From: Minwuia sp. | Lineage (GTDB): Bacteria > Pseudomonadota > Alphaproteobacteria > Minwuiales > Minwuiaceae | DNA length: 64,000 nucleotides | NCBI GenBank assembly: GCA_029210175.1 | Contig: JARGPL010000017.1 | Location: 1 to 64,000, forward strand | Reading direction: 5' to 3' | Shown: positions 49,036 to 56,525 of the stretch, one piece after another | Layout of the letters: every line of letters begins with the position of its first letter | Numbering within the stretch: the stretch's first letter is position 1 | Position numbers and translations under genes: made by a program | Notes under the pieces: model-generated | Told to the model about the DNA's origin: nothing | Database searches by the model: none | The model's input: only the letters and a program-made list of their open reading frames with translations

Positions 49036-49090
49036 TGAATTGAGCATATTCGTGCTTCCCTTGGCAAGGAATAAGGTGAAATTTCCCGCC

Positions 49091-49849
49091 ATGCCCGACA
49101 GGACACGCCCTGAACAGAACGTCACGACCAACCGAATCCGCGAATGGCGGAAACGGCGCGGCATGACCCAGGGCGATCTGGCGGAACGGCTCGACACATC
49201 CATCAACACCGTCAGCCAGCTGGAAAGCGGCAACAGGCAACTCAGCGAATCATGGATGCGGCGGCTGGGGGTCGCGCTGGACGTGGCGCCGGGCGAACTG
49301 ACCATCGACGGTCTGGCCGCGCCGTTGCGCCGCTGGGTCGGGCAGCGCGCGATGCCTGTTCGCACGCCGCGCCCCGCCACGGATCCGGTGGCGCCGGCGG
49401 CACCGCCCCCCGTCGCGGCGGCATCTGGCCTGCCGCTGTTCACGACCCAGCCCCGGGGTGACGGGGCCGGAACCCTTGGTATCTTCTGGGGCCAGGCGAT
49501 GGAACACATTGCCCGACCGCCCGGCCTGGCTGGCGCCGACAGCGCGTATTGCCTCTACATGCAGGGCGACCGGATGACCCCGCGGTTCGAACATGGCGAA
49601 CGCATCTATGTCTCACCCACGCGCCCGGCCAGGCTCGGCGACGACGTGGTGGTGTATCTGAACGATCGGCCCGACGCCGAGGTGTCGGAACAGGATCCGG
49701 TCACCGCCTTCGTCGGGCGGATGACGGCGGACGGGCCCGACAGCGTGACGGTCAGCCACTTCCGCCCGCCGGTGGACCATGTCGTCGCCCGCGACCGAAT
49801 CGCCGCGATCAACCGTATCTACCCCACGGCGGAACTGCTTGGCGTCTGA
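49091..49849 (+). CDS. CI-like prophage repressor with an inactive S24 peptidase domain
   Basis: The start at 49091 (MPDRTRPEQN) gives 252 residues. Residues ~13-50 are an XRE DNA-binding domain (EWRKRRGMTQGDLAERLDTS). Residues ~125-250 have the S24/LexA fold: CLYMQGDRMTPRFEHGERIY, then PTRPARLGDDVVVYL. The catalytic serine of the usual GDSM motif is Arg161 and the usual lysine is replaced by Gly209 (AFVGRM). So RecA-stimulated self-cleavage should not occur. It should hold the lysogenic state by binding the CGTGAATT operators. Confidence 0.88.
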   Translation: MPDRTRPEQNVTTNRIREWRKRRGMTQGDLAERLDTSINTVSQLESGNRQLSESWMRRLGVALDVAPGELTIDGLAAPLRRWVGQRAMPVRTPRPATDPVAPAAPPPVAAASGLPLFTTQPRGDGAGTLGIFWGQAMEHIARPPGLAGADSAYCLYMQGDRMTPRFEHGERIYVSPTRPARLGDDVVVYLNDRPDAEVSEQDPVTAFVGRMTADGPDSVTVSHFRPPVDHVVARDRIAAINRIYPTAELLGV

Positions 49850-49952
49850 CAGGCCCGGCCTTCGCGTCCTCTGCACCCTCGACATGTCGTTTGACCGATC
49901 CTGCACCTCTGCCGCGATGCCGCAGCGGGTGGATCATCGTGACAAATTTCTG

Positions 49953-49995
49953 TTGACCTGAAATTCACGTTCTGATTTAGCTTAAGCGTGAATTT
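49953..49995 (+). promoter_or_regulatory. promoter/operator of the integrase operon
   Basis: A -35-like TTGACC lies at 49953-49958. A perfect 9-bp inverted repeat AAATTCACG (49961-49969) ... CGTGAATTT (49987-49995) covers the rest of the core promoter; the -10 is weak. It shares its half-site with the operator in the cI-cro gap. The HD-domain gene starts at 50013. Confidence 0.65.
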
Positions 49996-50012
49996 GCATG
50001 AAAGGGCGACAG

Positions 50013-50897
50013 ATGACTGATGCACAAACAGTGACGCCGATGGCCGATCCGGTGCCGAGAACCCGCGCCGTGACGGCCAGCACGGCCCCCAACACCCGCC
50101 CCGGCCCGGCCCTGGATGGCACCGGCCCCGTCACGCCACCCCCCGTCACGACCCCGCCCGTCACGACCCCGCCCGGCACCCTGACCGAACAGGACCCGAC
50201 GCACCCGACCTGGCCATCACGCGCCGATGACTGGATTCATACCGGCACCTTCATGCCGACCGCGTCGGGGCGCATCTGGCCCTATCTGACCGCGACGGAA
50301 CAGGACGTGCACTGGCCCGACATCGCCGCGCACCTGTCGCGCATTCCGCGCTTCATGGGCGCGACCGACGGCGGCTGTTACTCCGTGGCGCAGCATTCGG
50401 TGGCGGTGATGCAACTGGCATCGCCAGCCGCCCGGCCCTGGGCCCTGCTGCACGACGCGCATGAGGCTTTTGTGGGTGACATGCTGACCCCGATCAAACG
50501 CGCCCTGCGCATCCGCGCCGCCTACACGGCGGAAACCATCAACATGCACTGGTATCATGGCGAGACCATTCTGAACGCGGCGCTGGAACACCTGCGCGAC
50601 GTGGCCGACCGCGCCATATTTGGCCGGGTCGGCATCGTCCCGCTGGCCACCGCCCCCCTCGCCATTCGCCAGGACGTCGCCCGCGCCGACCGCATCATGC
50701 TGGCGCGGGAGGCGCAATGGCTGCTGCCCGACGGCCCGGCGATGGACGCCTGGGCGACCTTCGACCGGGCCCTGTTCGAAATCGACCGCGGCCCGCAGAT
50801 CGAACCCCTGCACCCCGACGCGGCGGCGGCGCTGTTCCTGCACCACCTGCAGCAGGTCATCCCGACCACCCGCATCGACATGGAGGGGCAGGCATGA
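50013..50897 (+). CDS. HD-domain phosphohydrolase (YfbR-like nucleotidase)
   Basis: ATG 50013 follows an AAAGGG site. The 294-residue product starts with a proline/threonine repeat region (residues ~20-60, PPVTTPPVTTPP). The HD domain follows: YSVAQHSVAVMQL (His), WALLHDAHEAFVGDM (His-Asp) and a late acidic ARADRIML. YfbR-type enzymes remove phosphate from deoxynucleotides; in a phage it may supply nucleosides or deplete dNMPs. Confidence 0.8.
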   Translation: MTDAQTVTPMADPVPRTRAVTASTAPNTRPGPALDGTGPVTPPPVTTPPVTTPPGTLTEQDPTHPTWPSRADDWIHTGTFMPTASGRIWPYLTATEQDVHWPDIAAHLSRIPRFMGATDGGCYSVAQHSVAVMQLASPAARPWALLHDAHEAFVGDMLTPIKRALRIRAAYTAETINMHWYHGETILNAALEHLRDVADRAIFGRVGIVPLATAPLAIRQDVARADRIMLAREAQWLLPDGPAMDAWATFDRALFEIDRGPQIEPLHPDAAAALFLHHLQQVIPTTRIDMEGQA

Positions 50898-51079
50898 CTG
50901 ACACCAGCGAAATGATCCGCGACGGCAGCGATGAAGCCGACCGCCTTTATCAGATGTGGATTGACGTCCTGGACCACTGGCAACGCGAAGGCAGGGAAAT
51001 TACCGAAGGCCAGACCATTCTCGCCCATCGGCGTGCCCTGAATATAATGCTGCTGGTCCTGAACGCCTGTCACGTATAG
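50894..51079 (+). CDS. small prophage protein in the integrase operon
   Basis: A 61-residue acidic helical protein (DGSDEADRLYQMWIDVLDHW) that overlaps the HD-domain gene by 4 bp (ATGA). It has no recognisable domain. Translational coupling implies a shared role with its neighbours. Confidence 0.6.
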   Translation: MTDTSEMIRDGSDEADRLYQMWIDVLDHWQREGREITEGQTILAHRRALNIMLLVLNACHV

Positions 51080-51253
51080 GTGTTGCACCGCGATGCCCGC
51101 GATGACGTGCAACAGTTCCGCGCTGCGTTTGCCCAGGAATGGGAAAACATGCTGGATGCAGATGGTCGCTCGCCAAGGCTTCCGCACCGCGACGATGCGT
51201 TTATCCGCTACCTGATGGATACTGCAAAGGGTTCCGTGGACGGTGCGTCATGA
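51080..51253 (+). CDS. very small prophage protein (57 aa, GTG start)
   Basis: A frame from GTG 51080, directly after the preceding stop, to TGA 51251-51253, overlapping the next gene by 4 bp. It reads LHRDARDDVQQFRAAFAQEW, then ENMLDADGRSP. An internal ATG at 51149 would leave 34 residues. Operon packing on both sides supports it; no domain is seen. Confidence 0.5.
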   Translation: MLHRDARDDVQQFRAAFAQEWENMLDADGRSPRLPHRDDAFIRYLMDTAKGSVDGAS

Positions 51254-52254
51254 CCACCGCCACCGGCATTGAATGGACCGGGCATGTCTGGAATCCCATC
51301 GTCGGCTGCAGCGTGCTGTCGAAGGGCTGCACCAACTGCTACGCCATGTCGATGGCGCACCGGCTGGGCAGCATGGCCGCCACGCCGCATTATCACGGCC
51401 TGACGCGGAAGGTGAAAGGCACCGTGGTCTGGACCGGCAAGGTAGCCGCCGCGCCCGATGCCACCTGGCTGGCGCCGCTGAAACGCCGCAAGCCGACCAC
51501 CTATTTCGTCAACTCCATGGGTGATCCGTTCCATGAAGCGGTGCCCGATGTCTTGGTCGACTACATGTTCGCCATCATGGCGCTCTGCCCGCAGCACATT
51601 TTCCAGATCCTGACCAAGCGACCGGAACGGATGCGGGATTTCATGGCCCACATCCTGTCGCGGCGACTAGTGGGTGGCCAAAACTGGCCTACCTCCCCAC
51701 TGGAGGATGCCGCATTCAACATAGTTGAGGATATGGGCCTCGATGGCAACGTCGCCGCCACTTCCGCTTATGAGGCTTGGCATGACTGGCCTCTCCCCAA
51801 CGTCTGGCTCGGCACGTCGGTGGAGGATCAGGCCAGCGCCGACGCCCGCATCCCCGCCCTGCTGGACACCCCCGCCGCGATCCGCTTCATCAGTGCCGAA
51901 CCCTTGCTGGGGCCGGTGGACCTGACACTAGATGGCCTGATGTACTTCGACTGCGCCGACGACTGCGAATACCGGTTCCACGACTACACGACAGGCGTTA
52001 CCGAGTGCCGTCGTTGTGAGGACAGCTTCAAGACTGACGACCCTGGTCTTGATTGGGTCATCTGTGGCGGCGAGGCCGGTCCCGGTGCCCGTCCCATGCA
52101 CCCTGATTGGGCACGTTCCCTGCGCGACCAGTGCGCCGCTGCCGGTGTCCCGTTCTTTATGAAGCAGATGAGCGCAGTCACGCTGGATGGGGCGAAGGCC
52201 GACAAGACGGCCATCCCGGACGATCTCCTTATCCGGGAGGTGCCCAATGCCTAG
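51250..52254 (+). CDS. phage Gp37/Gp68 family protein (DUF5131)
   Basis: A 334-residue protein with the DUF5131 hallmarks. These are a radical-SAM-like cysteine cluster near the N-terminus (IVGCSVLSKGCTNCYAMS), ILTKRPERMRDFM, NVWLGTSVEDQ and the C-terminal WVICGGEAGPGARPMHPDWA, then VPFFMKQM. The family is frequent in phages; the reaction is not known. Confidence 0.92.
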   Translation: MTTATGIEWTGHVWNPIVGCSVLSKGCTNCYAMSMAHRLGSMAATPHYHGLTRKVKGTVVWTGKVAAAPDATWLAPLKRRKPTTYFVNSMGDPFHEAVPDVLVDYMFAIMALCPQHIFQILTKRPERMRDFMAHILSRRLVGGQNWPTSPLEDAAFNIVEDMGLDGNVAATSAYEAWHDWPLPNVWLGTSVEDQASADARIPALLDTPAAIRFISAEPLLGPVDLTLDGLMYFDCADDCEYRFHDYTTGVTECRRCEDSFKTDDPGLDWVICGGEAGPGARPMHPDWARSLRDQCAAAGVPFFMKQMSAVTLDGAKADKTAIPDDLLIREVPNA

Positions 52255-52612
52255 AGGTCATCACAACAACCACTTGAAAGCCAGCCGCCAGCAGCGCTGG
52301 AAGCCGGGCGGGTCAGTTGCGTCAAACGGCTATGTAAAGCTGCGATTGGGCAAGGATCACCCCCTGGCTGATCCGAACGGATATGCCTACGAGCATTTGG
52401 TCGTATGGGTAGCCGCCGGACATCAACGTCCCCCACCCGGTTTGGTTATTCACCACATGAATGGCGACAAGACTGACAATAGGATTGGCAACCTCATGCT
52501 GATGACCCGCGCAGAACACAATGCTGACCACCTTGCAGAAGACGACCGCCGCTGCCCGCGAACAGGACGACTGCTGCCGAGGAATAATTCACGGTCGGGA
52601 GGGGCGTCATGA
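52247..52612 (+). CDS. HNH homing-type endonuclease
   Basis: A 121-residue protein. A basic start (RGHHNNHLKASRQQRWKPGG) is followed by a GYVKLRLG beta unit and an HNH core: YEHLVVWVAAGH, HHMNGDKTDNRIGNLMLMTR and AEHNADH. This is the single-domain layout of free-standing phage HNH homing nucleases. It overlaps the DUF5131 gene by 8 bp. Confidence 0.88.
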   Translation: MPRGHHNNHLKASRQQRWKPGGSVASNGYVKLRLGKDHPLADPNGYAYEHLVVWVAAGHQRPPPGLVIHHMNGDKTDNRIGNLMLMTRAEHNADHLAEDDRRCPRTGRLLPRNNSRSGGAS

Positions 52613-52833
52613 GCAAGACACAGGACCTGTCGCGGGCGATGGAAAGCATCATCGACTACTGCACCGACGACCTGGATGAAATGGAGAGCCCGGGTCCTGT
52701 AGAAGACTGGCTGCGTGCCGTCCGCCCATTCTTCGCAGACCGCGCTGACATCTGCGCGGTAACGAACGAGGCGCTCAACGATGAGGGCCGCATATTTCTG
52801 GCCATCGACAAGGCGATTGGGGGCACCGCATGA
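52609..52833 (+). CDS. small acidic prophage protein
   Basis: A 74-residue acidic protein (IDYCTDDLDEMESPGPVEDW near residues 15-34) with a helical C-terminus. It overlaps the HNH gene by 4 bp. No domain is recognised. Between its stop and the next gene (52834-52917) only a 31-codon overlapping frame is seen, which I do not call. Confidence 0.55.
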   Translation: MSKTQDLSRAMESIIDYCTDDLDEMESPGPVEDWLRAVRPFFADRADICAVTNEALNDEGRIFLAIDKAIGGTA

Positions 52834-52917
52834 CCATCGCCACCCCGACACCGGCGGATCTGCCGAAGCCTTTGCCGAACTGCAATCGGCGATCGATGCC
52901 GCCCGGAGGAAATTCTG

Positions 52918-53397
52918 ATGACTGAATGGCACACAGACCCGCCTGGGCTACGCGGGGTCAGCCAGCGCCGCATGGCATGGACCGAACGCCACGGCCTGTG
53001 CTTCGTCATCCACCCGTTCTGGCGCGGCCCCGATTGGATCATCACATTGGGCAGCAAGGGCCCAGGCCTCGTGATCAATGACGAAAGTGCGTGTCTTGGC
53101 ATCCTGCCAGAACGCTACCGACACCTGCCCGACCCGCCAGAGCCGGGCATCCGGTCATTGCTTGACAGTTGGAAACCCATCGCCACCGCACCAGCATGGC
53201 CGCAACCCTTCGACCTCATGGGATGGTGCGACACCTTCGGCCTCTATCCGATGACCCGCCTGCGCCATGGAACGTTCGCCATGCTGTCCAGCAGTCACGG
53301 CGAAATCATCAGGGACGGTGACAACCCGGACGCCCCGATGCCCATCACCCCGACCCACTGGCAACGTCTCGACAATTTCATACCGGTGACACGATGA
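52918..53397 (+). CDS. prophage hypothetical protein, 159 aa
   Basis: ATG 52918 follows a GGAGGAAA ribosome site. The product is rich in tryptophan and proline (SLLDSWKPIATAPAWPQPFD, FWRGPDWIITLG), with no membrane segment. A WKPI.TAP motif is shared with small phage proteins of the DUF551 type (weak resemblance). It overlaps the next gene by 4 bp. Confidence 0.6.
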   Translation: MTEWHTDPPGLRGVSQRRMAWTERHGLCFVIHPFWRGPDWIITLGSKGPGLVINDESACLGILPERYRHLPDPPEPGIRSLLDSWKPIATAPAWPQPFDLMGWCDTFGLYPMTRLRHGTFAMLSSSHGEIIRDGDNPDAPMPITPTHWQRLDNFIPVTR

Positions 53398-53780
53398 CCG
53401 AGTTTGGACACTTCGCGCGCGACGTCGCCGGTGTGCGCATCGACACATGGGGGGCAGGGCCATTCATAATCATCGACGCGGCGGGCAAAGTCTGGCGCTT
53501 TCAAGACAGTCTGCGCTTCGGACCATTGATATTGACGGCTCGCTGGATGCCCAAGGAACAACAGCCCGGTAGTCGTTCTGCGTTCTGGTCGCCTCATGAT
53601 CGCTGGTGTCAGCAGGGGCGAAAACTTGCTGGCGACGGCATGACATGCATCTGGCGCGAACCGAAGCCAACGACGATGCGAATACATGGCCGCGAACTGG
53701 TCATCGTGGACGGCGGCGAACCGGATGGCAGGGAACTGATCATCGACGCCAACGGCAACACGACAGGGGAGATAAAGTAA
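53394..53780 (+). CDS. prophage hypothetical protein, 128 aa
   Basis: A mainly beta protein: AGVRIDTWGAGPFIIIDAAG at the start and RELIIDANGNTTGEIK at the end. Coupled to the preceding gene by 4 bp. No catalytic motif or family is recognised. Confidence 0.55.
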   Translation: MTEFGHFARDVAGVRIDTWGAGPFIIIDAAGKVWRFQDSLRFGPLILTARWMPKEQQPGSRSAFWSPHDRWCQQGRKLAGDGMTCIWREPKPTTMRIHGRELVIVDGGEPDGRELIIDANGNTTGEIK

Positions 53781-53782
53781 AA

Positions 53783-53929
53783 ATGACTGACTTGAGCAAG
53801 CGGATGCGGGAGGTGGTCGAAGGTTTGTCCGAAGGCGAGACAATCCCGCTGGACGATGTGACGACTATTATCGCCGAAGCAGCCGACGCAATTGACAGGC
53901 TTCGCGAGGCATTGGGAGAGGAGGCGTGA
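53783..53929 (+). CDS. small helical prophage protein (48 aa)
   Basis: ATG 53783 starts 2 bp after the preceding stop; the stop overlaps the excisionase GTG (GTGA). The product is one amphipathic helix pair (MREVVEGLSEGETIPLDD, then ADAIDRLREALGEEA). Tight packing supports translation; role unknown. Confidence 0.55.
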   Translation: MTDLSKRMREVVEGLSEGETIPLDDVTTIIAEAADAIDRLREALGEEA

Positions 53930-54297
53930 CCACCCCCCTCCTCCCCACAGCAGACGCCATTGCCTGGCTCGCGGCCCGTGGCGTGCAGGTCAGCGAGAAG
54001 ACACTCGCGCGCAAGCGGCAGGCGGGTGATCTCGGCTATGTGGTGGGAATCGGGCGACATCGGGTACTCTATCGCCCGGCAGAGCTGCAGCGCCTGCTGA
54101 CAGACAGGGAGGTGGACCCATGCCGCTCAGACTCACACGGCGGGGCGACACGCCGCACTGGTATCTCCACGGCACCGTCGGCAGGCGCCGAGTACGCGAG
54201 AGCACAGGCACGGCTGAGAAAGCCGCAGCCGACCGCATCCGCATCCGCCGCGAAACCGAAATCCTCGACCGTCATATCCATGGCCCGAAATCGGTAG
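53926..54297 (+). CDS. excisionase-like HTH protein overlapping the integrase
   Basis: From GTG 53926 the first ~65 residues look like an excisionase or HTH_17 protein: LLPTADAIAWLAARGVQVSE, then KTLARKRQAGDLGYVVGIG and RHRVLYRPAELQRLL. The frame then runs 178 bp into the integrase gene in another phase, giving a basic, low-complexity tail. The working protein may depend only on the first part. Next to int, the role is directional control of excision. Confidence 0.75.
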   Translation: MTTPLLPTADAIAWLAARGVQVSEKTLARKRQAGDLGYVVGIGRHRVLYRPAELQRLLTDREVDPCRSDSHGGATRRTGISTAPSAGAEYARAQARLRKPQPTASASAAKPKSSTVISMARNR

Positions 54298-55142
54298 CGA
54301 CGTTTCCGGAGGCCCTGAATCTCTACCTCGATCAGGGCGGGGAGGGGCGATTCGCCGCCCGCCTGCTGACTCATTTCGCCACCACCCGCCTGGCCGCGAT
54401 CGACCAGGCCGCGATCGCGGCGGCGGCGCGCCGGCTCTATCCGGATGCGGCGCCCGCCACCGTCAACCGCCAGCTGATCACTCCACTTTCGGCGATCATG
54501 AACGTCGCCGCCGACCACGGCCTGTGCGACCCGCCGCGCTTCAAGCGCCGCCGCGTCCGCCCGCCACAGCGCCGCGCCGTCCCGCCGGAATGGCTGGCCG
54601 CCGTCATGGCACAAGCCGCGCCGCACCTGGCCGCGCTGCTCGCCTTCATGGCCTTCTCCGGCGCGCGCATATCGGAGGCCGTGCGCCTCACCTGGGCCGA
54701 CATCGACCTGGCTGCGGGCGATGCGGTGCTGCACTGCACCAAGACACAGCCGCGCCGCGTGGCCCTGCCGCCGACCGTCGTCGCCGCGATCGCCAGCATC
54801 CCCGGCCCGCGCCGGCCGGCAGCGCCGGTGTTCCGCTACAGCCACCGATCCAGCCCCATCGACGCCCTGGCCACGGCCTGCCGCCGGGCGGATGTGCCGG
54901 TCCATTCTTTCCATGAAATCGGCCGCCACACCTTCGCCACCTGGATGCTGCAGCAGGGCGAGACCCTGGCCGACGTGGCCGACGCCGGCGGCTGGAAATC
55001 CATCGCCCTGGTCAAGGACATCTATGGCCATCTGGAACACTCCCGTACCGACCGCGCCGTCCGCAATCTGGACCGGCGATTGACACAATCGGGACACACC
55101 GACGAAACCGAACAACCCGAACCTGTTGAAAAAAAACGATAA
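54120..55142 (+). CDS. int: tyrosine-type site-specific integrase
   Basis: A 340-residue recombinase. The N-terminal arm-type region is basic (residues 1-55), followed by a core-binding domain. The catalytic domain has Arg183 (FSGARISEAVRL), Lys208 (CTKTQPRRV), His265 and Arg269 (FHEIGRHTFATW) and the nucleophile Tyr302 (KDIYGHLEH). It ends 14 bp before attR, the usual position for a tRNA-targeting phage integrase. Confidence 0.95.
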   Translation: MPLRLTRRGDTPHWYLHGTVGRRRVRESTGTAEKAAADRIRIRRETEILDRHIHGPKSVATFPEALNLYLDQGGEGRFAARLLTHFATTRLAAIDQAAIAAAARRLYPDAAPATVNRQLITPLSAIMNVAADHGLCDPPRFKRRRVRPPQRRAVPPEWLAAVMAQAAPHLAALLAFMAFSGARISEAVRLTWADIDLAAGDAVLHCTKTQPRRVALPPTVVAAIASIPGPRRPAAPVFRYSHRSSPIDALATACRRADVPVHSFHEIGRHTFATWMLQQGETLADVADAGGWKSIALVKDIYGHLEHSRTDRAVRNLDRRLTQSGHTDETEQPEPVEKKR

Positions 55143-55156
55143 TCCGCTTTCTCCAT

Positions 55157-55221
55157 CTCCCCTGCTAAGGGAGTGGGGACTAATCCTCCCTCGTGGGTTC
55201 GAATCCCATCCTCTCCGCCAC
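55157..55221 (+). repeat. attR core (65 bp)
   Basis: Identical to 13015-13079 and immediately downstream of int. This is the displaced 3' end of the original tRNA-Ser gene; lacking the 5' half, it is not a functional tRNA. Confidence 0.95.
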
Positions 55222-55538
55222 GATTTTCTGTCTCACGCTCAACTCGCTGCGCTCGCCCGCTCCGAAGGGGCGGCGAACGGTCGCCGGGCCGCAGTCGCGG
55301 CTTGTTGGAGAGTTCGAACTATCTCCCGCTCCCTCCGCCACTAAGTCATTTTTTTTGTTGATATAATTATATTCTCTGGGACTGCCTCCCAGACCCCCCG
55401 GGTTCCGCGGGGCTGCGCGCGTCGATACCCCCATCTTCGAACCCGAGAACGCTTTGGCGTGTCGATTCTCCACGCGCCCGGCCCGGTATTCTCTGTCGGC
55501 GTTTCAGCGGTTCGCTTTGGTGATTGGGTGAATGCGGC
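55222..55538. other. attR-flanking sequence with a second tRNA-like 3' tail
   Basis: About 100 bp after attR, GTTCGAAC at 55313-55320 lies inside a GGAGA...TCTCC dyad and is followed by CCCTCCGCCACTA. The end resembles the tRNA tail at attL (TCTCCGCCACTA). It could be the scar of an older integration at the same tRNA, or chance. The rest, including an AT-rich stretch at 55348-55373, shows no gene. Confidence 0.35.
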
Positions 55539-55721
55539 TCAGCTGAAGCCCAGCAGTGTCTTCTGATCATCCCAGTGCGGCGGCAGGTCGATGCGCTTGA
55601 TCAGCGTCTCGGCGGTCCAGACAATGGGCTCAGTGCAGGAGCCGGAGAACTCCAGATGCCGGTGGTACAGACTTGGGGAGCAGAGCAACAACGGCAAGCG
55701 TTGCGCTGATCCTGCGGTCAT
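55539..55721 (-). pseudogene. possible 3' fragment of an unknown gene
   Basis: A 60-codon frame with GC-rich third positions and a protein-like end (HLEFSGSCTEPIVWTAETLI, then KRIDLPPHWDDQKTLLGFS). Upstream of it the frame loses coding character, and no good start or ribosome site is visible. It may be the tail of a gene broken by past rearrangement next to the integration site. Not recognised. Confidence 0.35.
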
Positions 55722-56147
55722 CCAGGAGCGCTACCACGCGGGGTCTCAATGTCATTTCAGGTTGTCCAACCACTCTAAGAACAATCTGGGCCTGCTGCAT
55801 GTCGGCGAGATATTCCCTCTCAGGGTCGGTTCGTGATCCAGGCTCTCGTCTGGCATGCGAATATCAAACCCTGCCCTCAAGTGAGTCTGGCAACCAGTTT
55901 CAGAACGCTGCAAGTCCGTGGCGGCTCTCCGTTCAGGACTAATCATGATGAGGGGTGCCTGAAGTGCCGCAACAGCAGCAAGCAGCCCATTCAGAACGGC
56001 AAACAGGCAGGCATCGAAAGATCGCCGGAGGCCGGTTCACTCTCGGCTGCACGCCCCGCCATTCATCCATTGAGAAATTCAATATTGACCGTCGGCGGAT
56101 GCTCGCCGTGAATAGGCACGAAGTCTGTTTCTTGTCCAGGAAGTTCC
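55722..56147. other. non-coding stretch before the VOC gene
   Basis: Short overlapping frames exist on both strands, including a minus-strand one reading EREYLADMQQAQIVLRVVG, but none has a convincing start, length and codon bias. It may contain degraded regulator or transposon sequence. No promoter of standard form was identified for the downstream gene. Confidence 0.4.
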
Positions 56148-56525
56148 ATGCAGATCAGAAGCCTCGATCATCTTGTCCTGAACGCCCGCGATGTAGGCGT
56201 GATCATCGCGTTCTACAGCCGCGTGCTGGGCATGGAACCGCGGGAGGAAATGCCGGGCAAGTGGTCGCTGCATTTCGGTGACAACAAGATCAGTCTGAAC
56301 GACGCTAACAATGCGCCCGCCATTGCCCGCGGCAGCGTGCCGGGCAGTGGCAACTACTGCATCCTGACCGATGTGCCGATGGACGAGGTTGTTGAGCACC
56401 TGCAGGCACACGATGTCGCCATCGAGGCCGGTCCGGGAAAGCGCATCGGTGCGACCGGGCCGATCATGTCGGTCTACTTCCGCGATCCCGATGGCAATCT
56501 GATCGAACTCAGCAATCCGATCTGA
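56148..56525 (+). CDS. VOC superfamily (glyoxalase/dioxygenase fold) protein
   Basis: A 125-residue vicinal-oxygen-chelate protein. The motifs are IRSLDHLVLNARDVGVII (metal His7), FYSRVLGMEPR, WSLHFGDNKISL (second metal position) and the closing FRDPDGNLIELSN (metal Glu near residue 121). Its 3' end overlaps the 3' end of the convergent hydantoinase gene by 17 bp. It may act on an intermediate of the adjacent pathway (inference). Confidence 0.8.
   Translation: MQIRSLDHLVLNARDVGVIIAFYSRVLGMEPREEMPGKWSLHFGDNKISLNDANNAPAIARGSVPGSGNYCILTDVPMDEVVEHLQAHDVAIEAGPGKRIGATGPIMSVYFRDPDGNLIELSNPI

Larger units (their letters stand above)
13015..55221. mobile_element. complete HK97/lambda-like siphoprophage in tRNA-Ser
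   Basis: About 42.2 kb lies between 65-bp identical repeats, one forming the 3' part of the tRNA and one next to the integrase. It contains every expected module: integrase/xis, repressor/Cro, replication, terminase, portal, protease, capsid, connectors, tail tube, chaperones, tape measure, tip, fibre, holin and endolysin. Tail and chaperone genes resemble those of the Rhodobacter gene transfer agent lineage (TAC_11, TAC_6 and the GTA-type holin). No structural gene is visibly broken except the start problem at 31486-32193, so it may be inducible. Confidence 0.95.

Noticed and set aside
47875-49509. A 544-codon minus-strand open frame across the SNase, Cro and CI regions
   Set aside because: Most of it is antisense to genes with clear motifs and better codon bias (SNase, CI repressor), and it shows G/R/A low complexity. 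Only its last 84 codons (from ATG 48129) look real.
52830-52925. 31-codon frame between two small genes of the integrase operon
   Set aside because: Its end overlaps the ribosome site and start of the next gene in another frame, and its short proline-rich sequence shows no evidence of selection.
55157-55221. Second tRNA-Ser gene
   Set aside because: It contains only the part from the anticodon stem to CCA; the acceptor 5' strand and D arm are missing. It is the attR copy.
13015-55221. Gene transfer agent instead of a prophage
   Set aside because: Several tail proteins are GTA-like, but integrase, xis, repressor, att repeats, replication initiator and iterons show a self-replicating temperate phage.
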